Shown here one piece after another: positions 9,526 to 18,575 of a DNA stretch of 64,000 nucleotides. A program made the position numbers and the translations under genes. Origin of the DNA: an uncultured Rhizobiaceae group bacterium (GTDB lineage Bacteria; Pseudomonadota; Alphaproteobacteria; Rhizobiales; Rhizobiaceae); contig CALGMR010000012.1 of NCBI GenBank assembly GCA_937958815.1, positions 124,001 to 188,000 of the forward strand. Direction: 5' to 3'. Within the stretch, counting starts at the first letter, position 1, and the number at the start of each line of letters is the position of its first letter. The notes under the pieces were generated by a model. That model did no database searches. It saw nothing but the letters and a program-made list of their open reading frames with translations, and was not told the DNA's origin.

Positions 9526-9604
9526 TTGCCAAGCCGCCAATTTGCACCCTAGACTTTGAATCGAATGCGACCCGTCCGGCACGTTTTACCATGCTGTACC
9601 GGAC
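9526..9604 (+). promoter_or_regulatory. Putative coxS promoter and leader inverted repeat
   Basis: TTGCCA (9526-9531) and CTAGAC (9549-9554) are spaced by 17 bases and resemble an alphaproteobacterial sigma-70 promoter. Further down, GTCCGG (9574-9579) and CCGGAC (9599-9604) form a perfect six-base inverted repeat with a 19-base spacer, ending 7 bases before the coxS Shine-Dalgarno. It could be an operator or an RNA hairpin. Both readings come from inspection only. Confidence 0.3.
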
Positions 9605-9623
9605 GACATTTGGGAGGAAATGC

Positions 9624-10115
9624 ATGGCCAAGGTAGAAATTACTGTAAATGGCAAAGCGACATCAGCGAATGTGGAAGACCGCACGCTGTTGGTTGATTA
9701 TTTGCGCGAAACGCGAAACCTGACAGGAACCCATGTGGGTTGCGACACGTCTCAGTGCGGGGCTTGCGTTGTTCACGTAGACGGAAAAGCCGTTAAATCT
9801 TGCACAATGTTGGCGGCACAAGCTTCTGGCAGTGATGTGAAAACCATTGAAGGCGTTGCTGGAAACGGTGCACTGCATCCCATGCAAGAAGCCTTTCACC
9901 AAAACCATGGCCTGCAATGCGGTTTCTGTACGCCGGGCATGATTATGGCTGGCATTGATATGGTGAACCGCCTGGGTCCGAAATTGGACGAGGCCACAAT
10001 TCGCGCTGAGCTTGAAGGCAATATTTGCCGCTGCACTGGCTATCATAACATTGTGAAATCAATTGCCGCTGGCGCCAAAGAAATGGGCAAAGGCATGAAG
10101 AAAGCCGCTCAATAA
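9624..10115 (+). CDS. coxS: CoxS-like [2Fe-2S] subunit of a xanthine oxidase-family molybdoenzyme
   Basis: Iron-sulfur electron-transfer subunit of 163 residues. The plant-type ferredoxin cluster is bound by C40, C45, C48 and C60 ([13 protein letters not shown]...SC); the second cluster by C99, C102, C135 and C137 (QCGFCTPG and ICRCTGY). The open frame goes back to 9480, but ATG 9624 has GGGAGG eight bases upstream and gives the family N-terminus. It starts a coxS-coxL-coxM set. The S-L-M order is the one associated with form II CO dehydrogenase-like enzymes; form I operons run M-S-L. Confidence 0.93.
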   Translation: MAKVEITVNGKATSANVEDRTLLVDYLRETRNLTGTHVGCDTSQCGACVVHVDGKAVKSCTMLAAQASGSDVKTIEGVAGNGALHPMQEAFHQNHGLQCGFCTPGMIMAGIDMVNRLGPKLDEATIRAELEGNICRCTGYHNIVKSIAAGAKEMGKGMKKAAQ

Positions 10116-10215
10116 ATATTACAACTCTAAGGGCGAATGCGCGGCGCGCTTGCAACAAAAAGATCAATCAAGCCGAACGCCAGCTGACGTCCCCACATTC
10201 TTGGAGGAGACACTT

Positions 10216-12582
10216 ATGGGTATTGAAGGAATTGGCGCACGCGTGCTGCGCAAAGAAGACAAACGTTTTATCACTGGCGCAGGCCGCTACACGGATGATC
10301 ACAAAGTTGCTGGCATGCACTATGCTGCCTTTGTGCGCTCGCCACATGCTTACGCAAAGATCAAAAAGATCAACATCAAAGCAGCTAGCAAAATGTCTGG
10401 TGTGGCCGGAATTTTTAACGGCAAAGAACTAACCGGCGACGGTATCGGTAACATTATCTGCGGCTGGATGGTGCATTCCAAAGATGGCTCACCCATGAAC
10501 ATGGGCGCTTGGTCAGCTTTGGCAACCGAATATGTGCGTTATGTTGGCGACGCTGTTGCGGTCGTCATCGCCGAAACTCTTGAAGAAGCACAGGCGGCTG
10601 CTGAAGCTGTCGAGGTGGATTATAAGGTTTTGAAGGCTGTTGTGTCAGCAGAAGACGCGATGGATCCAAAGGCACCTCAGCTTCATCCAGAAGCCAAAAA
10701 CAACATCATCTATGATTGGGAAATTGGCGAAGAAGACGCAACGGATGCTGCTTTTGCAAAGGCCGCCAATGTCGTTGAAATAGACATTCGCAACAACCGA
10801 CTTGTGCCAAACCCGATGGAGCCACGTTCAGCACTGGTTCAATACGATGCAGCAGAAGATCACTTCACGCTTCACACCACATCGCAAAATCCCCACGTGG
10901 CGCGTTTGGTGCTGTCAGCGTTTTATCAAGTTGCCCCGGAAAACAAACTGCGCGTCATCGCCCCAGATGTTGGCGGTGGATTTGGCGCAAAAATCTACAT
11001 TTACCCAGAAGAGATCGTGTGTCTGTGGGCGGCAAAGAAAGCAGGAGTTGCTGCAGTTAAATGGACGGCAAGTCGGTCAGATGCGTTTTTGACAGACGCC
11101 CACGGGCGCGATCATGTGTCTAAAGCCAAAATGGCGTTCGATAAAAACAACAAAATTACAGGCTTTAAAATAGAAACCCTGGCGAATTTGGGAGCCTATA
11201 TGTCTCTCTTTTCGTCGTCTGTTCCAACCTATCTCTATGCAACTTTGTTGTCGGGCCAATACAACATTCCAAATATCCATTGTAATGTGAAAACGGTCTA
11301 TACTAACACAGTGCCTGTAGATGCTTATCGCGGCGCTGGTCGTCCTGAAGCCACTTATTTGGTGGAGCGTATGATGACGACAGCGGCGCGTGAACTGGGC
11401 GTCGATCCAGCAGAGTTACGGCGCAAAAACTTTGTTCAGCAATTTCCACATCAAACACCTGTCATCATGTGTTACGATGCCGGTGATTTTGGCGCATCTC
11501 TCGATGCTGCTATGGCCGAAATCAAATATGACAGTTTTGAGAAGCGCCGCAAGAAATCAGCCAAGAATGGTATGCTGCGCGGCATCGGCATGAGTTGCTA
11601 TATTGAAGCTTGTGGCATCGCGCCATCGGCTGCTGTTGGGTCACTTGGTGCTGGTGTAGGCCTATGGGAATCTGCTGAAGTGCGGGTAAACCCAGTGGGC
11701 ACGGTCGAAATTTTAACAGGCTCTCACAGCCACGGCCAAGGCCACGAAACCACATTTGCACAATTGGTCACCGATCGTTTCGGCCTGCCAAACGAAAACG
11801 TGCAAATCGTCCATGGTGATACAGACAAAGTGCAGTTCGGTATGGGCACATACGGCTCTCGTTCCGGAGCTGTGGGCATGTCAGCCATTGAAAAAGCGCT
11901 TGATAAGGTGGAAGCCAAAGCCAAGAAAATTGCTGCTCATATGCTGGAAGCCGCCGAAGGCGACATCGAGATTAAGAACGGTGAAGTTATGGTCAAAGGC
12001 ACTGATAAAAAGCTCGGTTGGCACGAAGTCTGTTTGGGCGCTTATACAGGCCACAACCTTCCAGAAGGCATGGAGCCAGGCTTGAAGGAAGGTGCGTTCT
12101 ACGATCCCACCAACTTCACCTTCCCAGCCGGTTGCTACATCTGCGAAGTGGAAGTCGATCCAAACACAGGTGTAACCACAATCGAAAAATTTGTGGCTGC
12201 TGATGACTTTGGCAAAATTATCAACCCGATGATTGTGGAAGGTCAGGTGCATGGAGGATTGGCGCAAGGTATTGGCCAAGCCATGATGGAAAACGCCGTC
12301 TATGATGATGATGGTCAGTTGTTGTCGGCCTCTTACATGGATTACACCATGCCAAGAGCCGATGACCTGCCAAGCTTCAATGTCTCAACCACTGAAACGC
12401 TTTGCCCAGGCAACCCGCTTGGCATCAAAGGGTGTGGGGAAGCTGGGGCAATTGGTTCACCGCCTGCGGTCATCAATGCGATCACAGATGCGATCGGTCA
12501 CAACAATCTCACCATGCCAGCAAGCCCGCAAAATGTTTGGGCAGCCATCAATGATGGCGGCATGTCTGAAGCTGCGGAATAA
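10216..12582 (+). CDS. Form II CoxL-like molybdenum hydroxylase large subunit
   Basis: Molybdopterin-cytosine-dinucleotide catalytic subunit of the xanthine oxidase family, 788 residues. The active-site loop reads AYRGAGR (370-376), the form II signature; true form I CO dehydrogenases have AYXCSFR with the Cu-binding Cys. The C-terminal GCGEAGAIGS keeps the catalytic Glu (E742), and DVGGGFGAK is the conserved Mo-cofactor loop. ATG 10216, preceded by TTGGAGGAGA, was preferred to the upstream TTG/GTG extensions. Expected chemistry is hydroxylation of an aldehyde or N-heterocycle; CO oxidation is doubtful. Accessory cox genes (coxDEFG) are not in the window. Confidence 0.9.
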   Translation: MGIEGIGARVLRKEDKRFITGAGRYTDDHKVAGMHYAAFVRSPHAYAKIKKINIKAASKMSGVAGIFNGKELTGDGIGNIICGWMVHSKDGSPMNMGAWSALATEYVRYVGDAVAVVIAETLEEAQAAAEAVEVDYKVLKAVVSAEDAMDPKAPQLHPEAKNNIIYDWEIGEEDATDAAFAKAANVVEIDIRNNRLVPNPMEPRSALVQYDAAEDHFTLHTTSQNPHVARLVLSAFYQVAPENKLRVIAPDVGGGFGAKIYIYPEEIVCLWAAKKAGVAAVKWTASRSDAFLTDAHGRDHVSKAKMAFDKNNKITGFKIETLANLGAYMSLFSSSVPTYLYATLLSGQYNIPNIHCNVKTVYTNTVPVDAYRGAGRPEATYLVERMMTTAARELGVDPAELRRKNFVQQFPHQTPVIMCYDAGDFGASLDAAMAEIKYDSFEKRRKKSAKNGMLRGIGMSCYIEACGIAPSAAVGSLGAGVGLWESAEVRVNPVGTVEILTGSHSHGQGHETTFAQLVTDRFGLPNENVQIVHGDTDKVQFGMGTYGSRSGAVGMSAIEKALDKVEAKAKKIAAHMLEAAEGDIEIKNGEVMVKGTDKKLGWHEVCLGAYTGHNLPEGMEPGLKEGAFYDPTNFTFPAGCYICEVEVDPNTGVTTIEKFVAADDFGKIINPMIVEGQVHGGLAQGIGQAMMENAVYDDDGQLLSASYMDYTMPRADDLPSFNVSTTETLCPGNPLGIKGCGEAGAIGSPPAVINAITDAIGHNNLTMPASPQNVWAAINDGGMSEAAE

Positions 12583-12593
12583 GGAAAACAATT

Positions 12594-13397
12594 ATGTATG
12601 AAACAAATTACCACCGCGCCAAAGATGCAGCTGATGCCGCAAAGAAACTGCGCTCCAGTGATGATGGAATGTATTTGTCTGGCGGCATGACTTTGCTACC
12701 AACAATGAAACAGCGCCTTGCTGCTCCATCAGATCTGGTTGATCTTACCCATATCAAAGATATGAATAAGATTTCGGTCACCCGCAAAGATGTGGTGATC
12801 GGCGCAACCGCCACCCATGCAGAAGTTGCATCCCATGCAAAGCTGATGAAGGTGTGCCCAAGCCTGTGTGCATTGGCGTCTCATATTGGCGACCCGCATG
12901 TGCGCAATCGCGGTACCATTGGTGGCTCTATTGCCAACAACGATCCAGCGGCGGATTACCCTTCGGCCATGATGGCATTGGGCGCGACAATCATCACCAA
13001 CAAGCGCAAAATGAAGGCCGAAAAGTTCTTCACTGGCATGTTTGATACGGCCTTGGCCGAAGATGAATTTGTCAAAGCCGTGTCATTCACTGCACCAAAA
13101 CGTGGGGCTTATTCCAAGTTTCCAAATCCTGCTTCGCGCTATGCAATGGCGGGTGTTTATGTGGCCGACCATGGCAAAGGCGATGTGCGCGTTGGCGTCA
13201 CGGGCGCTTCCCAAAATGGCGTTTACCGCGCAAAAGATATGGAAAAAGCGCTGTCGAAATCTTTTGATGCCGCAGCGCTTGAAGGCTGCAATGTGGATGA
13301 AGGCGATATGCTTTCCGACATCCACGGCTCATCCGCATATCGCGCAAACCTTGTGAAGGTCATGGCCAAGCGCGCTGTTGAAGCCGCCGCAAGCTAA
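12594..13397 (+). CDS. coxM: CoxM-like FAD-binding subunit
   Basis: FAD-binding medium subunit of 267 residues that passes electrons from the [2Fe-2S] clusters to the acceptor. The PP-loop SGGMTLLPTMK (about 29-39) and IGDPHVRNRGTIGGSIANNDPAADYP (near 96-121, split across the flavin) are the two FAD-binding motifs of the CO dehydrogenase flavoprotein family. It starts 11 bases after coxL and is followed by a strong terminator, closing the operon. Confidence 0.92.
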   Translation: MYETNYHRAKDAADAAKKLRSSDDGMYLSGGMTLLPTMKQRLAAPSDLVDLTHIKDMNKISVTRKDVVIGATATHAEVASHAKLMKVCPSLCALASHIGDPHVRNRGTIGGSIANNDPAADYPSAMMALGATIITNKRKMKAEKFFTGMFDTALAEDEFVKAVSFTAPKRGAYSKFPNPASRYAMAGVYVADHGKGDVRVGVTGASQNGVYRAKDMEKALSKSFDAAALEGCNVDEGDMLSDIHGSSAYRANLVKVMAKRAVEAAAS

Positions 13398-13419
13398 ACA
13401 GGTTTTAAACATCTCAATC

Positions 13420-13449
13420 AAAGGGCGGCCCTTGGGCTGCCCTTTTTTG
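13420..13449 (+). terminator. Intrinsic terminator after the cox operon
   Basis: AAAGGGCGGCCC pairs with GGGCTGCCCTTT (one G-T wobble) around a minimal loop and is followed by TTTTTT. It lies 23 bases after the coxM stop, as expected for the end of coxSLM. Confidence 0.85.
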
Positions 13450-13582
13450 TTTGCGAGCTTGTAACGCTTTGCTGTCTGCACAAAAAATGCAAAACGCTCT
13501 GTCCCATTTGCACCCATGAGCCTCAAAACCACACTGAACAGGAAACATGTTCTGCCTTGTTGAAACTGACAAGGAGAGAAAA

Positions 13583-14053
13583 ATGGAACTGATTTCAAAC
13601 AAGAACGAATGGGCAGGCAAAAAGAATGTGGCCATCCGCTTAGCGCGCATTCTCGTAGGCTACGTTGCCGCTGTATTGGTGGCCACGACAATTGTGTTGC
13701 TGCCCTTTGGCATCTTCGGCGCCTGGGGTTTTGGTGTATGGCTTTTTGGTATTTGTATCACAGCAATAACGGCTTTTTTCCCAATGATGTTGTTTGTGTT
13801 GTTCAACGAAACCAAACACCGGTTTGGGCCATATGGGCACATGTTTTCCGGCGCGGGCGTTGCTCTGATCGCTCACGTGATTTTCCAAGTGTTTGAGGCG
13901 TCAGCAATGGCGCGCCACATGGATTTCAGCCTTGTGGCGCTCAGTGTGGTTGGGGGTGCAGTTGGCGCACTCGCTTATTGGAAAATCGCTGTGGCGCATC
14001 TGCAAAACAATCCATTTCGAATAGATGTCCGTAAAGTTGCCAGCGTCTTTTGA
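13583..14053 (+). CDS. Hypothetical membrane protein with four predicted TM helices
   Basis: A 156-residue protein with no family I recognise. ATG 13583 has AAGGAG eight bases upstream. A polar N-terminus (about 17 residues) is followed by hydrophobic segments near 22-48 (rich in V, A and L, with LLPFGIFGAWGFG), 50-72, 88-106 and 115-133, and a cytosolic-looking basic tail ending RIDVRKVASVF. It stands alone between the cox terminator and the convergent metZ gene; the two stops are only 2 bases apart. The neighbours do not point to a function. Confidence 0.75.
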   Translation: MELISNKNEWAGKKNVAIRLARILVGYVAAVLVATTIVLLPFGIFGAWGFGVWLFGICITAITAFFPMMLFVLFNETKHRFGPYGHMFSGAGVALIAHVIFQVFEASAMARHMDFSLVALSVVGGAVGALAYWKIAVAHLQNNPFRIDVRKVASVF

Positions 14054-14055
14054 GC

Positions 14056-15243
14056 CTAGACTTTGCTAGATACATCCAGTGCCATGGCAATATCACCCAT
14101 CAAATCATCAGTGTCTTCCAATCCGCAAGACAAGCGCACCATGCCGTCAGAAATGCCAAGTTCGGCACGGTCTTCATCAGACAAATTCTTGTGCGTGGTA
14201 GTTGCTGGATGGGTGATCAGACTTTTTGCATCGCCCAAATTGTTGGAGACTTTCACAATCTCCAGTGCATTCTCAAAAGCAAAAGCAGCAGGTTTTCCAC
14301 CTTCCAACTCGAAGGCAACAAGCGTGGAGCCTGCGCTCATTTGTTTCTTGGCAATATCGGCTTGCGGGTGGTCATCACGACCAGGATAGATAACGCGTTT
14401 CACATGTGAAGCTTGTGCCAATTGATCGGCAAGTCGCGTTGCGTTGGCGGTCTGTTGTGCCACGCGAAGCGGAAGCGTTTCCAAACCTTTTAGCAAAACC
14501 CACGCATTGAAGGGGGAGAGGCTCGGTCCGGTATGACGGAAATAGTCAAACAGGCTTTCTTCAATCCATTCAGCGCTCGATAAAACAACGCCGCCAAGAC
14601 ATCGCCCCTGACCATCAATATGTTTGGTGGCTGAATAGACAACCACGTCCGCGCCAAGTTCCAACGGCTTTTGATAAAGTGGCGTGGCAAAAACATTGTC
14701 GACCACCAGTTTGGCACCAATTTCTTTGGCCAATTGCGCAACAGCAGCCACATCGACCAATTCCAAAGTTGGGTTTGTGGGGGATTCTAGAAAAAACAGT
14801 TTCGTGTTGGGGCGAATAGCCGCCTTCCAAGCGTCAAGGTCGGTTCCGTCAACAAGAGTGGAGTCAACACCACACTGGGGCATGAGTTTTTCCACAACCC
14901 ATCGGCACGAGCCAAACAGTGCGCGCGCGGAAACAACATGATCTCCGGCTTTCACCTGACACATAAGTGCAGAACTGATTGCGCCCATACCGCTGGCTGT
15001 GCCCAAGGCAGCCTCAGCACCTTCCAGTGCACACATACGTTCTTCGAACATGGAAACGGTTGGGTTGGCATAACGCGAATACACGTAGCCTTCTTCATCG
15101 CCATTAAAGCGTGCTTCTGCCGCTTCAGCTGAATCATAAACAAAACCCTGGGTCAGATAGAGCGCTTCAGATGTTTCACCAAACTGCGAACGCTGCGTTC
15201 CGCCGTGCACAAGTTGAGTTGCTGGTTTCCAATTCTTAGACAT
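14056..15243 (-). CDS. metZ: O-succinylhomoserine sulfhydrylase
   Basis: PLP enzyme of the Cys/Met metabolism family that joins sulfide to O-succinyl (or O-acetyl) homoserine to give homocysteine. Its 395 residues are full length. The PLP Lys is K207 in VVYSATKHIDG; YSRYANPTVSMFEERM (54-70) is the family substrate and cofactor segment. The upstream SAM-II riboswitch with its terminator shows that the gene is shut off when S-adenosylmethionine is high, which supports a methionine role over cystathionine lyase activity. Confidence 0.93.
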   Translation of the reverse strand: MSKNWKPATQLVHGGTQRSQFGETSEALYLTQGFVYDSAEAAEARFNGDEEGYVYSRYANPTVSMFEERMCALEGAEAALGTASGMGAISSALMCQVKAGDHVVSARALFGSCRWVVEKLMPQCGVDSTLVDGTDLDAWKAAIRPNTKLFFLESPTNPTLELVDVAAVAQLAKEIGAKLVVDNVFATPLYQKPLELGADVVVYSATKHIDGQGRCLGGVVLSSAEWIEESLFDYFRHTGPSLSPFNAWVLLKGLETLPLRVAQQTANATRLADQLAQASHVKRVIYPGRDDHPQADIAKKQMSAGSTLVAFELEGGKPAAFAFENALEIVKVSNNLGDAKSLITHPATTTHKNLSDEDRAELGISDGMVRLSCGLEDTDDLMGDIAMALDVSSKV

Positions 15244-15282
15244 TTGTTTTCCACTCTTAATTGGTCACCACAAAATCAGACA

Positions 15283-15321
15283 CAAAAAAAACCGACTTCG
15301 CGATGGCCGCAAAATCGGTTT
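15283..15321 (-). terminator. Attenuator terminator between SAM-II riboswitch and metZ
   Basis: On the minus strand AAACCGATTTTGCG pairs with CGCGAAGTCGGTTT (two G-T wobbles) around a five-base loop and runs straight into TTTTT. It lies 39 bases upstream of the metZ start and about 40 bases after the riboswitch, so it is well placed as the expression platform or a leader terminator. Confidence 0.8.
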
Positions 15322-15361
15322 CCCAAATTGAAAACAGATCAAACGAGCTGTTTCCAGTTTC

Positions 15362-15417
15362 GGTCCTTTAGCGACTTGTTTAATGTGGCTGCAAGCCGAC
15401 CGGCCAAATCACCACAA
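15362..15417 (-). promoter_or_regulatory. SAM-II riboswitch (metA/metZ leader)
   Basis: Reading the minus strand, GTGGTGATTTGG, then CGGCTTGCAGCCAC, then TTAAACAAGTCGCTAAAGG reproduce the conserved SAM-II aptamer. P1 forms between GTGG and CCAC, and the H-type pseudoknot between CGGCTTG and CAAGTCG (one G-T pair); the invariant GCTAAAGG tail is present. SAM-II is known from alphaproteobacterial methionine genes, and here it precedes metZ with a terminator in between. Confidence 0.93.
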
Positions 15418-15480
15418 TGATGTGTGGGTTAAAGCATGGCCCTCTTTTCGTCAATTCCTCTGGACGATAAAGAGAATGCT

Positions 15481-16572
15481 ATGAGCAAAGAGTCTGGAAT
15501 TTTAAATGATGCACAAATCGCCACCCTTTTCGGGAATGGTGCAATTTCGTGCGACCGCCCGTTAGATGAAGATCAAATTCAACCGGCCAGTCTAGACCTT
15601 CGTTTGGGCAAATATGCTTGGCGTGTTCGGGCATCATTCCTGCCGGGGAAAGACTCGACTGTAAAAGACAAAATGGAGCGATTTCTGCTTCACAAAATCG
15701 ATTTGAGCGAAGGCGCCGTCTTGGAAACAGGCTGTGTTTACATCGTTCCTGTTTTAGAGAGTTTCAAACTGCCCGCTGATGTGTCGGCATCGGCCAACCC
15801 AAAAAGCTCAACGGGTCGACTTGATATTTTCACACGCGTCATTGCTGACAATGCTCAGCAATTTGATATGGTGCCTGCTGGGTATGAAGGTCCGCTTTAT
15901 ATTGAAGTCAGTCCAAGAACGTTCCCAATTGTTGCGCGAACCGGTTCTCGTCTGTCGCAAATCAGGTTCCGTACAGGCGAAGCCGTTTTGAACCGCGATA
16001 CACTGTTGGCATTGCACGATGCAGAAACACTGGTTGCGGCGGAACAACCAAACATCGACCATCGCGGCATCGCCATGTCAATTGATCTGACAGGCGATGA
16101 AAACGGCCTTGTTGGCTATCGCGGCAAACGCCACACGGGTGTGGTTGACGTGGATAAAAAAGCGGCTTGCGAAGTGCTGGAATATTGGGAACCAATTTAC
16201 AATCGCGGATCTCAGGACATCGTTCTCGATCCCGACGAGTTTTATATTCTGGTGTCGCGTGAAGCCGTTCATGTACCGCCAGATTATGCTGCAGAAATGG
16301 TGCCGTTTGACCCTTTGGTCGGTGAATTTCGAGTGCATTATGCTGGGTTTTTTGACCCTGGTTTCGGCCACGCTGCAGCAGGTGGAACAGGGGCGCGGGC
16401 TGTTTTGGAAGTCCGCAGCCACGAGGTGCCATTCATTCTTGAACACGGTCAGATAGTAGGTCGGCTGGTGTACGAACATATGATGGAGCGTCCGAAAGCT
16501 CTGTATGGCGCAGACTTAAAATCGAACTATCAAGCCCAAGGTTTGAAGCTTTCCAAACACTTTGTGTCTTAG
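15481..16572 (+). CDS. dcd: 2'-deoxycytidine 5'-triphosphate deaminase, double-length type
   Basis: dCTP deaminase that makes dUTP for thymidylate synthesis. The 363 residues are nearly twice the usual 190 because two dUTPase-fold units are joined. The first shows PASLDLRLG and SSTGRLDIF; the second shows FYILVSREAVHVPPDYAAEMV and AGFFDPGFGHA, and HGQIVGRLVYE near the C-terminus. This long form is typical of Rhizobiales. The open frame reaches back to 15436; ATG 15481 fits family N-termini (SGILNDAQIA). Its stop codon overlaps that of the convergent glycosyltransferase. Confidence 0.9.
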   Translation: MSKESGILNDAQIATLFGNGAISCDRPLDEDQIQPASLDLRLGKYAWRVRASFLPGKDSTVKDKMERFLLHKIDLSEGAVLETGCVYIVPVLESFKLPADVSASANPKSSTGRLDIFTRVIADNAQQFDMVPAGYEGPLYIEVSPRTFPIVARTGSRLSQIRFRTGEAVLNRDTLLALHDAETLVAAEQPNIDHRGIAMSIDLTGDENGLVGYRGKRHTGVVDVDKKAACEVLEYWEPIYNRGSQDIVLDPDEFYILVSREAVHVPPDYAAEMVPFDPLVGEFRVHYAGFFDPGFGHAAAGGTGARAVLEVRSHEVPFILEHGQIVGRLVYEHMMERPKALYGADLKSNYQAQGLKLSKHFVS

Positions 16573-18554
16573 GTTTTTTGCAGCTGAAGGCCTTGCAGTC
16601 GATGGGGTGTTTTTTCCCATTCGTGCGGCCGTCTAATGAGGTGCCATGCAGCGCGCCACGCAGCGATTGACAGCAAGAGCCAATAAGCTGGCAATGTCAC
16701 CAACCAAATCGTCAGATGTTGAAGATTGCGTTGAGGCATTGTGCGCAAAGCTAAAACCGAGAACGCAATATATCCGCCCATAATGGTAACAAAATCAAAC
16801 AAAAACAACGGATTTGAAAATGCGGTCGACAACCCTTTGGCCCAATGGATCCATATCCATGACCCGATGAAATATAACAGAAACGGATGAACCAGTGACG
16901 AGATGATCATTCCTGTGATCATGAGGTGGAATATGAGCGTTCCTTTGAACCCAAGGTCTTTCGCCAAAGCAATCGGATGGCGCATATGCACCAACCATGT
17001 TTGAAACCAGCCTTTAAACCAGCGTGTTCTTTGTTTGAGCCAGACACTGAGTGCAATTGGCGCTTCTTCCAGTGTGGGGGCAGTTAATGTTCCAATGGTA
17101 TAACCTGCTCTGGAAATACGCATACCAAGGTCAGCGTCTTCGGTAACGTTGTATGGATCCCAACCACCAATTTCATTCAAAACATCTTTTTTGAAGTGAT
17201 TTGATGTTCCGCCCAAGGGCAAAGGCAATCCGCTGTGAGCGAGAGTCGGCAACAATCCATCAAAAAGAGCGCTGTACTCAATGGCAAACATTTTTGAAAG
17301 CCAGCTTTCATGGTGGTTGTGGATCATCAGTGGAGCCTGCAGGCAAACGAGTTTAGGACCTTCATTCGCGAAGCGATTGGCGGCTTGGCCCAGTTGGTTT
17401 TTTGCAGGCCGATCTTCCGCATCATAGATGACAACATAGTCTCCACGACACAACTGCAATGCATAATTCAGAGCTTTCGGTTTGGTGCGCGGTTCGGCAA
17501 ATGGCACAGTGATCAATGAAATATGAGGCCGACGCAATCCTGCTAAATAGGTTTGAATTGCCTCTATTGTGTCCGCATCATCCTCTTCACACACCAGCAA
17601 AACCTCTTGCTTTTCGTGGGGCCAATCGAGCTTGAGCAATGATGAGATAAGGTCAGGAACCTGTGTTTGTTCCTGATAAAGAGCCACAACAATCGAATAA
17701 AATGGCAGCTCGCTGTCGCTTATGTTATGCGACCGCTGCTCGATATGAGCGTTCCATTTTCGAACGCTATCAAGCTGCAAGGCGCAATATGCGCGCAAGC
17801 CAACGCACCCGAGATAGAATGTTGATGCAATCAAATGAGCTCCAAACAGCACGGTACTTGATGATAAAAATGCGATAACGGCGATGACCTGAAGACAAAC
17901 GAACAAAATGATGGCCTGCGCAACTGTAATCACGCGACGTGCGCTAAATTGGGGGAGTTGTTCCCGAAGCCCGTGAACTGCAGTGGACAAGAGACTGTTG
18001 CGACACCGTCGAATAATGCTCTCTTTGTTTGCACGCAATGTTGCGATCCGTAGTCTGTGTTTCACATTCGGATATTTGGCAAAGAAGAAACTGAACGCGG
18101 ATAATTTGCGCATATCGGGCGCAAGGTTGACCAATCTACCATCAAATTGTTGCGCGATCACATCAAGATCTCGGTGTTCTTGAGTTTGGACCATACGCGC
18201 CATCTGCAACAGCGTTTCAGGATCGGGAACCTGCGATATCGGCTCAACCATCTCTGAAGTGAAATCGGCAAATTCGATGCCGAGCTCCAATGCACAGCAT
18301 CTTGCATAATCACTTTCGCTGATAGCACCATAAGCAATGAGCGTGTCTGCAGCGGAAATTTGAAAATGGGCGGCGCGATGTGTTGCAGCCTCAAGGGTTG
18401 GCCGCCCGATCCCAAACTTTAAAAGAAAGGCAATCTCTGTTGCGATTGAATCATCTGCGAACTGGTCAGTAGTGGGGTAAGCTGAGGGCTGGGAAAAAGC
18501 CGCCCCCATTTGCGCTTCATCCAATTTTTTCGAAACATCCTGTTCCACAGCCAT
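16569..18554 (-). CDS. Membrane glycosyltransferase family 2 with N-terminal MshEN-like domain
   Basis: A 661-residue processive-type GT2 predicted to build and export a polysaccharide. Residues about 67-98 (ADTLIAYGAISESDYARCC..LGIEFADF) resemble the MshEN/T2SSE-N fold, some members of which bind c-di-GMP. Two TM helices near 210-256 precede the GT-A domain, with DAED (378-381), TEDAD (471-475) and QRTRW (508-512), the D-D-D-QxxRW pattern; further TM helices follow. ATG 18554 has GCGGGG upstream; a TTG lies four codons earlier. It starts 21 bases after luxI, so it probably shares the luxI transcript. XagB-type enzymes are the nearest match I know. Confidence 0.88.
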   Translation of the reverse strand: MAVEQDVSKKLDEAQMGAAFSQPSAYPTTDQFADDSIATEIAFLLKFGIGRPTLEAATHRAAHFQISAADTLIAYGAISESDYARCCALELGIEFADFTSEMVEPISQVPDPETLLQMARMVQTQEHRDLDVIAQQFDGRLVNLAPDMRKLSAFSFFFAKYPNVKHRLRIATLRANKESIIRRCRNSLLSTAVHGLREQLPQFSARRVITVAQAIILFVCLQVIAVIAFLSSSTVLFGAHLIASTFYLGCVGLRAYCALQLDSVRKWNAHIEQRSHNISDSELPFYSIVVALYQEQTQVPDLISSLLKLDWPHEKQEVLLVCEEDDADTIEAIQTYLAGLRRPHISLITVPFAEPRTKPKALNYALQLCRGDYVVIYDAEDRPAKNQLGQAANRFANEGPKLVCLQAPLMIHNHHESWLSKMFAIEYSALFDGLLPTLAHSGLPLPLGGTSNHFKKDVLNEIGGWDPYNVTEDADLGMRISRAGYTIGTLTAPTLEEAPIALSVWLKQRTRWFKGWFQTWLVHMRHPIALAKDLGFKGTLIFHLMITGMIISSLVHPFLLYFIGSWIWIHWAKGLSTAFSNPLFLFDFVTIMGGYIAFSVLALRTMPQRNLQHLTIWLVTLPAYWLLLSIAAWRAAWHLIRRPHEWEKTPHRLQGLQLQKT

Positions 18555-18575
18555 GATGCCCCGCAAGTCTATGGC

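Noticed and set aside
9624-13397. Calling the Cox operon a genuine CO dehydrogenase
   Set aside because: The large subunit has AYRGAGR rather than the Cys-containing form I loop.
13414-13691. Minus-strand frames of 78 and 120 codons between coxM and the membrane protein gene
   Set aside because: They cross the cox terminator and the ribosome site of the plus-strand gene, and show no family features.
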